Assembly: GCA_031772625.1 (NCBI GenBank)
Contig: CM062818.1
Coordinates: forward strand, 1,281,776,277-1,281,840,276
Direction of reading: 5' to 3'
Length of the DNA: 64,000 nt
Source: Pinus tabuliformis
Taxonomy: Eukaryota; Streptophyta; Pinopsida; Pinales; Pinaceae
Positions 57,064 to 64,000 of this stretch are shown one piece after another (the first letter of the stretch is position 1; every line of letters begins with the position of its first letter). Made by a program: the position numbers and the translations under genes. The notes beneath the pieces were generated by a model. It worked only from the letters and a program-made list of their open reading frames with translations, was not told the DNA's origin and searched no databases.

Positions 57064-57652
57064 TGTTGTGTGTGGAGCATGATTGTTCAAAGGTATTTGT
57101 TTCAGCCGGATGTATAACCCAGGAAGTCTTGCACACCCCTCCACGCGGGGGGGACTTTTCCCCCCCGCGGGGGTTCGGGGGGCCGATCCCCCTGGCGGGG
57201 GCTTGGGGGCAGCGCCCCCGAAGCTAAAAACAAATGTAAAATTGCCTTGTAAAAGTATAGTAATTTCTAGTCAATCTGGGTCGTTCATTAGGCGGATGAT
57301 CTGACGGTAGAACTTATGTTTAGTTTAGGGTTTTTTTCCCTAGAAGGCAACCCCTCTCTTTCTATGAGGGTATTATATTTGAGGCTGTGAAATAGATGTG
57401 TATTCGGTGAGCGAGAAACAAAGAGGTGAGACTGTGAGAGAAAACAGAGGATATTACAATGGATTTGCTGTAGGTTGTGTCTCTTCATTTTGCTGGATAA
57501 TAGAAAGGAAGGACTGGCTATTCGGGGTGGACGTAGCCCAAATTGGGTGAACCACGTATATCTGTGTCTCTCCTGTTTTGTGCGTTTTCTGTGTTTATAT
57601 TTCTGCAATATTTTATGTGGTCCATTGCTCCGTAATATATAATTTTCTAAAA
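57064..57652 (+). repeat. 5' LTR of the copia element (589 bp)
   Basis: TGTTGTGTGTGGAGC to AATTTTCTAAAA. Similar to 61733-62336 and, more distantly, to the solo LTR at 28090-28610. It includes the G/C-run block at 57136-57222. Confidence 0.93.
57136..57222 (+). repeat. G-run/C-run block in the copia LTR
   Basis: Alternating runs of 5-7 G and C: CGCGGGGGGGAC, CCCCCCCGCGGGGG, TTCGGGGGGCC, and a stem-loop GGGGGC-AGC-GCCCCC at its end. In the 3' LTR (61806-61905) the runs differ in length but the pattern stays; the solo LTR (28110-28190) has a shorter, weaker form. Such runs can fold as hairpins or G-quadruplexes. Confidence 0.85.
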
Positions 57653-57654
57653 AC

Positions 57655-57666
57655 TGGTATCAGAGC
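57655..57666 (+). promoter_or_regulatory. Primer binding site, initiator-Met tRNA, copia element
   Basis: TGGTATCAGAGC, two bases after the LTR end; exact complement of the initiator-Met tRNA 3' end used by most plant copia elements. Confidence 0.95.
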
Positions 57667-57727
57667 CGAAGATCTATTTGGCTGATAAACTCGCAGGAAA
57701 GAAGGGTTCCTGGTTCGAGTGGGAGCA

Positions 57728-59845
57728 ATGGCGGAAGATGGTAAGTTTAGGGTCGAGAAATTTAACGGCCAAAACTTTTCGCTATGGAAGATGCAGATGG
57801 AAGATTATCTGCATCAGAAAGATCTATACCTACCATTGGGCGGAAAAACAAAGATGCCGACGGGTATGAAATACGAAGAATGGAACCTTCTCGATAGAAA
57901 GGCACTCAGAACAATACGGTTGTGCCTTGCTGCGTCAATCACCTTCAACATTTCGAAGGAAACCACGATAGAGGGTTTGATGCAGACGTTGTCGAAACTA
58001 TATGAAAAACCCTCGGCCTCAAACAAGGTATTTCTTATGAAATGGTTATTCAATATGAATATGTCGGAAGGTGGATCTGTTGCAAACCATTTAAATGATT
58101 TTAATACAGTTACAAGTCAGTTAAGTTCTGTAAGGGTAAACTTTGATGATGAAGTTAGAGCTCTGTTATTCTTGTGCTCATTACCAGAAAGTTGGAATGG
58201 TTTGGTAATGGCCATTAGTAACTTCGTTTCTGGATCTAGTACTTTAAAGTTTGATGATGTTGTCGGTGCTATCCTTAGCGAGGAAATGCGACGGAAAAGC
58301 TCCGGTGAGACATCGAGAAATGCTTTGAGTGCAGAGTCTAGAGGAAGAAAAATGGAAAGAGGAAAGAGCTCAGGATATCGCAGTAAATCAAGGAAAGGCA
58401 GATCCAAGTCTAGATCGGGGATAGTGTGCTGGAAATGTGGAAAGAAAGGACACCTAAAGAAAGACTGTAGATCTCGAAAGGGAAAAGAAGGAGATGCACA
58501 ACAAGAAAACAATCATGAAGCAAATGTGACAGGTGAGGTGTTACAAGATGCTTTGATTCTTTCTTTCGAAAATATTACTGATTCCTGGGCGGTAGATTCA
58601 GGGGCTTCATTCCATGCCACACCTGATAAGAAATACTTTCATGACTATGTTCAAGGAGATTTTGGACAAGTTCGTCTGGGTGATGATAAACCCTGTAAAA
58701 TCATTGGAATGGGTAAGGTTCTTGTAAAACGGCAGAATGGAAACCAATGGCTATTAAAGGAGGTAAGGCATGTTCCAAATCTAAAGAAAAATCTGATCTC
58801 AACAGGGCAGTTAGGCGGTGAAGGTTGTGTGACAACTTTCACAGATAAAGCTTGGAAGGTCACCAAAGGAGCCCTGGTAATAGCAAAAGGCGAAAAGGTT
58901 GGTACATTGTATTTATGCAATGGTATTTCTAACTCTGTTAATGCTTTAACTTCCAAAGGAGCAGATGCAACATTATGGCATCATAGGCTCGGACACATGA
59001 GTGAAAAGGGGATGAAGATTCTTCACTCAAGGAATTTGTTGCCGGGTTTGAAGAATGTTGATTTGGACTTCTGTGAGAATTGCATTTATGGAAAACAGAA
59101 GAGAGTCAGATTTCTCAGAGTTGGGAAAGAAAAGAAGAATGAAAAATTAGAGCTTGTGCATACAGATGTATGGGGACCTGCTCAGGTATCATCTCTCGGT
59201 GGCGCTCATTATTATGTCACTTTTATTGATGATGCAACTAGAAAAACTTGGATTTATTGTATTAGGAATAGATCTGATGTATTTGATACTTTCAAGAAAT
59301 GGAAAGCTTTGGTTGAGATTGAGACAGGAAAGAAATTGAAGTGTCTTAGATCAGACAATGGAGGTGAATATTGCAGCAAAGAGTTTTATAGGTATTGTTC
59401 AGAGCATGGAATTCGCAGAGAGAAGATAGTTCCAAGAACACCACAAGAAAATGGTGTGTCAGAAAGGATGAACAGAACAATCATAGAGCGTGCAAGGTGC
59501 ATGAGATTGCATGTAGGATTGCCTTTACAGTTTTGGGCAGATGTTGTAGATACTGTTGTTTATCTAATAAACAGAGGGACTTCAAGTTCCTTGGATGGTG
59601 GTGTTCCAGAGGAAGCATGGACAGGTAAAAAGGTAAACTACTCTATTTTAAAGCCTTTTGGTTGTGAGGCCTTTGTCCATATTGATAAAGAAAATAGAAC
59701 AAAGCTTGAGGCAAAGTCAAAGAAATGTACCTTTATTGGATATGGTGTTAATGATTTTGGTTATCGCTTATATGATCACGAAAATCACAAAATCATTAGG
59801 AGTAGAGATGTAATATTCAATGAAAAGGTCTTGTATAAGAATTAG
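57728..59845 (+). pseudogene. Gag, protease and integrase region of the copia element
   Basis: Start chosen at ATG 57728 ([15 protein letters not shown]), 62 bases after the primer site. Domains: Gag (to residue 190), Arg/Ser-rich stretch, zinc knuckle [14 protein letters not shown] (about residue 233), protease [13 protein letters not shown] (about 287), integrase zinc domain ([11 protein letters not shown] to [10 protein letters not shown], about 418-460), catalytic core with [20 protein letters not shown] and [12 protein letters not shown], then [16 protein letters not shown]. Order and lengths are standard for Tork-type elements. Confidence 0.95.
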
Positions 59846-61630
59846 TTGCAGGAAAAGAAACAAGAAAAGGAAAACATGGAATACGCAGTTCTTGATGAAA
59901 TCACTGAAAAAGGAAAGGTGCCTGAAAATAATAATAATCAACAACCACAACAACAACAACCACCACAACAACAACAGGCACCCCAAACACCTGAAAGTGG
60001 TGTTATAAGATCTACCAGGATAAGTAGACCCCCTGAACGATACTCTCCTTCATTATATTATTTATTGTTGACTGATTCCAGTGAACCCGAATGTTATAAA
60101 GAAGCAATGCAGGTTGAAAGCAGGAAGAAGTGGGAGGTAGCCATGGAAGAGGAGATGGACTCCTTAATGCATAACCAGACTTGGGATTTAGTCAGGTTGC
60201 CTATAGGAAAAACTACATTGAAGAATAAATGGGTTTACAGGTTGAAGGAAGAAGATGGAGGAAAAAAGAGGTATAAAGCTAGACTTGTGGTGAAGGGGTT
60301 TGCACAGAAGAAAGGTGTTGATTTTGATGAAATATTTTCTCCTATTGTTAAAATGACTTCAATCAGAACCATTTCAAGTCTTGTAGCAGCTGAAGATTTG
60401 CATCTTGAGCAGTTAGATGTAAAGACAGCCTTTCTCCATGGGGATTTGGAGGAAGAGATATATATGCAGCAGCCACAAGGATATGAGGTGAAAGGGAAGG
60501 AGAAACTAGTGTGCAGGTTGAAGAAGAGCTTGTATGGCTTAAAACAGGCTCCAAAGTAGTGGTATCTAAAATTTGACAAGTTTATGTCTGAACAAGGTTA
60601 TACTAGATGTCACTCTGATCATTGTGTTTATTTGAAAAAGCAAAATGATGGCAGCTATATTATATTGTTATTGTATGTAGATGAAATGCTTGTTGCAGGA
60701 TCTAACATGTAGGAAATAAATGTGCTCAAAAGAAAATTGGCAAATTCATTTGCAATGAAGGATTTGGGAGCTGCAAAACAAATCCTTGGTATGAGAATAA
60801 CTAGAGATAGGAAAAATCGTAAATTAACATTGTCTCAGAATGAGTACATACAAAAGGTGTTGAAAAGATTTAACATGCACAATGCAAAACCAGTTAGTAC
60901 ACCTTTTGCTAGCCATTTCAAACTTAGCAAGGAAATGTGCCCAAAGACCCAAGAAGACATGGATTATATGTCTAAAGTTCCATATGCATCAGCAGTTGGA
61001 AGCTTAATGTATGAAATGGTCTGCACAAGGCCTGATATTGCACATGCAGTGGGAGTTGTAAGCAGGTACATGAACAATCCAGGAAAGGAACATTGGATGG
61101 CAGTGAAATGGATTCTCAGATATTTGAAAGGTACCACAAATCAAGCATTATGCTTTGGTGGTTCAAACATCTCCCTACAAGGATATGTTGATGCAGATAT
61201 GGCAGGTGACAGAGATAACAGGAGGAGCACTACAGGATATGTATTTACTGTTGGAGGAACAACAGTTAGTTGGGTTTCAAAAATCCAAAGTGTTGTTGCA
61301 ATTTCAACAACAGAAGCAGAGTATGTTGCTGCTACAGAGGCTAGTAAAGAAATGATTTGGTTACAAAGGTTTATGGGTGAATTGGGTAAGGAGCATGATA
61401 TGGGCACGTTATACAGTGATATTCAAAGTGCCATTCATCTTGCAAAGAACTCAGCATTTCATTCCAGGACTAAACACATACAGCTCAAGTACCATTTCAT
61501 ACGATCAGTGTTGGAAGATGGAGAGTTGAAGCTGGAAAAGATACACACTAGCAAGAATCCTGCAGATATGCTAACAAAAGTTGTAACCAGGGAGAAACTG
61601 AGAACATGCTCAGTTTCAATTGGTCTTTAA
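59846..61630 (+). pseudogene. Reverse transcriptase and RNase H region of the copia element
   Basis: 59846-60559: Gln-rich linker, then RT start ([71 protein letters not shown]). 60722-61630: RT end (SFAMKDLGAAKQILGMRI) and RNase H (GYVDADMAGDRDNRRSTTGY, TTEAEYVAATEASKEMIWLQ, HIQLKYHFIRSVLEDGEL). Together with the region before it this gives all pol domains. Confidence 0.93.
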
Positions 61631-61720
61631 GGATGACGATGAAGATGAAAAACAGCCAGGTCGAAAGAGGAGTCATTGTCCAACAAATGAAGCAGCAGTG
61701 GAGTTGCTACAATCATTCTC

Positions 61721-61732
61721 CAAGTGGGAGAT
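61721..61732 (+). promoter_or_regulatory. Polypurine tract of the copia element
   Basis: CAAGTGGGAGAT directly before TGTTGTGTGTGG of the 3' LTR. AAGTGGGAGA-type tracts are usual in Tnt1/Tork elements. Confidence 0.85.
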
Positions 61733-62336
61733 TGTTGTGTGTGGATCATGATTGTTCAAAGGTCTTTGTTTCAGCCGAATGTATACCCCAGGAAGTCTTG
61801 TACACCCCTCCACGCGAGGGGGGTGCGGGGGGGACTTGTCCTCCCCGCGGGGGTCTGGGGGGGGGGCGATCCCCCTCGGCGGGGGATCGGGGGCAGCACC
61901 CCCGAAGCTAAAAACAAATGTAAAATTGCCTTGTAAAAGTATAGTAATTTCTAGTCAATCTGGGCCGTTCATTAGGCGGATGATCTGACGGTAGAACTTA
62001 TGTTTAGTTTAGGGTTTTTTTCCCTAGAAGGCAACCCATATCTTTGTATGAGGGTATTGTATTTGAGGCTGTGAAATAGATGTGTATTTGGTGAGCGAGA
62101 AACAGAGAGGTGAGACTGTGAGAGAAAACAGAGGATATTACAGCGGATTTGCTATAGGTTGTGTCTCTTCATTTTGCTGGATAATAGAAAGGAAGGACTG
62201 GCTGTTCGGGGTGGACGTAGCCCAAACTGGGTGAACCATGTATATCTGTGTCTCTCTTGTTTTGTGTGTTTTATGTGTTTATATTTCTGCAATATTTTAT
62301 GTGTTCCATTGCTCCGTAATATATAATTTTCTAACA
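61733..62336 (+). repeat. 3' LTR of the copia element (604 bp)
   Basis: TGTTGTGTGTGGATC to AATTTTCTAACA, followed by ATACA. Slightly longer than the 5' LTR because the G/C-run block is expanded. Confidence 0.93.
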
Positions 62337-62341
62337 ATACA

Positions 62342-62600
62342 TGTTGTGTTACGGGCATGCAATCCTATGTATGTGCATTGTGTAGTTGTGGTATAGTGGA
62401 ATGTGTATTTGTTGTGTTGTACTTTGAGTAGTACATGTATTGTATTGTGTTGTACACCAGATGCAGGAGTATGTATTGTGTTGTGTTGTACACCAAGTGT
62501 AGGTATATGTGCCGTGATGTATATCAAGTGTAGGTGTATGCATTGTGGGTGTCGTACATTGTGTGTGGATTTATGTGTTGTGAAGTACATTGTGTATGTG
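62342..62600 (+). repeat. GT-rich minisatellite right of the copia insertion
   Basis: Continues the array of 56580-57063 in a related form: ATTGTGTTGTGTTGTACACCA, GTGTAGGTATATG and similar phrases of 30-45 bases. Its open frames are composition effects. Confidence 0.75.
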
Positions 62601-63971
62601 TATGTGATTGAAGAAAATAAAAAGGCATTGGGTATTTGCTGGGTGTGGCAACCAATCCAGTGTGTGTAATAAAGAACAAAGGAAAAAGTAAGGACCGATG
62701 AAGGATAAGTATCAGTATTTTGTTTCAGTTTTATTATGCATGTGATGTATGATTCTCACTTTTGATGGTTACATGTGATTTATGATTATGGTTTATGATG
62801 ATTGCATGTGATTCATGATTTTGATGTATGATGGTTGTGTTTTGAGCTAACCAGATATGATATGTTTATATATGATGATTTGGTCAACAAGTAATTTGAT
62901 TTGTTGTGACATGAAGTGAACAAAATTGCAGGTGTACCTTATTGACGAACTACCAATGAGGTATGATGTGAATTTATTTCAATTTATTTTGAATATAATT
63001 GAAATTATGTGCTTGGCATAGGAAAGCATGAAAATGCTCGGTTGGATGATTGAACCGACTGCAAGAATTAGCAACATCAGTCAAAAGGAATTGGAACAAG
63101 CAGCAGTATGCTAGTAAAGCAGTTTAGGAGCAGGGCCATTGTGGGACACTGGTACCCAATAGGGTTAATTTATTGCGATGAGCATGCTATGACCAGTATG
63201 ATGGCTTTGAGGTAGAGATATGCCTTTTTTTGGACTTTTGATGTGAGGGAACCTTGCCAAGGGAGAGCTCGCCTGAGGGAATGTGTATCAGAGAAGGGGA
63301 TTCCCACGGAGCTTGGAATGTGTGTGACTACACAAAAGAGGGTGACCGATTAGATGAGGGACTATGTAGCAAAGAAGGGAAGGTCGAGGATGGATTTTTT
63401 TTGTCATTAGCATTGCCAGAAGGAATCTAATGCACATTAGGAGTGTGCCCTGGAACAATGAGCCGACAATTGCTCACTGAGAGGAAAAGTGACACAGGAT
63501 TATAGGGTTGGACATTGGATGCATCTTTGACTTTGGTAGTGGATTCTAGACTTCCTGGGAAGGAGGTGAATCTTGTTATTACTTTGATGGAGGAGGTGTG
63601 AGCCTTTAGATTCCCTTGTTACTAATATGGACATCATATTCTTTCATTTGTTGATTAGATCAAAAGTGCATATGTGTATATGTGTATATTATTGTAAATA
63701 TTGTATCGAGATGGATTTATAAAGCTCCATAGACACTATGAATATTTTCTAGTTGAAGAAAATGTGTTTAAGGGTATATGTGATATTTATTTTAAATACT
63801 GTAATGAGTTGTGTTATAAAGCTCCAGTAAATGATATGGTTGTCATGGTTTCAATAGGTTGTTCATTATAAATACTGCAATGGGTTGTGTTATAAACCTC
63901 CATGGGTAGTTTGTTTTGGTTTTTAGCAGTTTTGCTGGTTATAGGTGTCGTTAAACATCAAGGATGGTGTT
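62601..63971 (+). other. Non-coding 3' internal part of the LARD
   Basis: No coding signal. A TGATTATGATTTATGATG-type patch (62760-62850) is loosely repeated, and a duplicated phrase with GTTATAAAGCTCCA occurs near 63718, 63814 and 63891. Nothing else recognised. Confidence 0.5.
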
Positions 63972-64000
63972 CCCTCAAGGAGGAGGGTTCTGTAATAGCC
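63972..64000 (+). promoter_or_regulatory. Polypurine tract and first bases of the 3' LTR of the LARD
   Basis: CTCAAGGAGGAGGGTTC followed by TGTAATAGCC at 63991-64000. The purine run and the TG start, with seven of ten bases like the 5' LTR start at 51561, mark the LTR boundary. Only ten bases are visible, so the call is moderate. Confidence 0.6.

Larger units (their letters stand above)
57064..62336 (+). mobile_element. Near-whole Ty1/copia element, Tork/Tnt1-like, 5.3 kb
   Basis: LTR, initiator-Met primer site, gag, protease, integrase, RT, RNase H, purine tract, LTR, with 5-bp duplication ATACA. Integrase before RT proves Ty1/copia. The Gag start ([20 protein letters not shown]) and layout resemble Tnt1/Tork elements. 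The LTRs differ at roughly 25-30 places by eye (about 4-5 percent), so it is moderately young. It looks nearly whole, with about two breaks. It is inserted in the GT-rich minisatellite of the LARD. Confidence 0.95.
51561..64000 (+). mobile_element. LARD-like non-coding LTR element, right LTR cut by window edge
   Basis: A 2.1-kb LTR beginning TGTTACAACC is followed by an initiator-Met primer site (53683). At the far right a purine-rich tract precedes TGTAATAGCC, which resembles the LTR start at seven of ten bases. Between them, leaving out the copia insertion at 57064-62336, lie about 5 kb with no coding sequence of any retroelement protein. Large LTR, primer site, polypurine tract and no ORFs fit a large retrotransposon derivative, which must borrow proteins from a partner. 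Confidence 0.7.

Noticed and set aside
56589-57227. Many long open frames on both strands (Cys/Val/Tyr-rich or His/Thr-rich)
   Set aside because: They come from the GT-rich minisatellite; all frames are open because the repeat lacks stops. No protein signature.
57083-57304. Gly/Pro-rich frames in the copia LTR (also at 61606-61988)
   Set aside because: They are translations of the G-run/C-run block in an LTR and shift with its length.
1-64000. tRNA, rRNA or host protein-coding genes
   Set aside because: None found; the only tRNA-like matches are the short primer sites of retrotransposons.

Overview
This window looks like repeat-filled DNA from a large plant genome, possibly a gymnosperm (low confidence, judged only from element families and lengths). 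I see no host gene, tRNA or rRNA gene that I can support. Almost everything is LTR retrotransposon DNA, mostly old and broken, nested several levels deep. Names below (I, A, B, C, D, E, LARD) are local labels.

Layout. 1-4071: element I, a minus-strand Ty3/gypsy chromovirus-like copy running off the left edge, with a 358-bp LTR at 3714-4071. 4578-18126: element A, a near-whole 13.5-kb Ty3/gypsy element of the Athila/Tat (OTA) branch with 2.1-kb LTRs, a tRNA-Asp primer site, gag, pol, two accessory ORFs and a perfect 5-bp target duplication (GCATC). It sits inside an unidentified minus-strand coding-like sequence (4072-4577 and 18127-18852). 18853-20529: gene-free with imperfect short repeats. 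20530-22440: fragment D of a plus-strand gypsy family. 25300-32741: element B, an older minus-strand relative of A, holding a solo copia LTR near 28.1-28.6 kb; a further scrap of B reappears at 51475-51560.

Element E (plus strand) fills 32742-51474 inside B as LTR-internal-LTR-internal, two copies sharing a middle LTR. The second copy is split by unit C (45080-49538; TSD GATCA), which carries an accessory ORF related to those of A and B but no visible pol. From 51561 to the right edge lies a large non-coding LTR element (LARD-like, 2.1-kb LTR, initiator-Met primer site, 3' LTR starting at 63991). It contains a near-whole Ty1/copia element of Tork/Tnt1 type (57064-62336; TSD ATACA).

Three things stand out. 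First, most large elements carry a family-specific short motif repeated many times, in LTR, leader, accessory-ORF and non-coding segments; A and B share a core (CCTGTAG) but differ in its flanks, and the motif is read in different frames in related ORFs, which points to a nucleic-acid role. Second, one accessory protein family (a T/SCEGR motif followed by an aromatic-rich stretch) occurs in A, B and C. Third, families E and D have an extra plant-type RNase H between protease and reverse transcriptase, an order I believe is unusual. All ages and divergences here are hand estimates.
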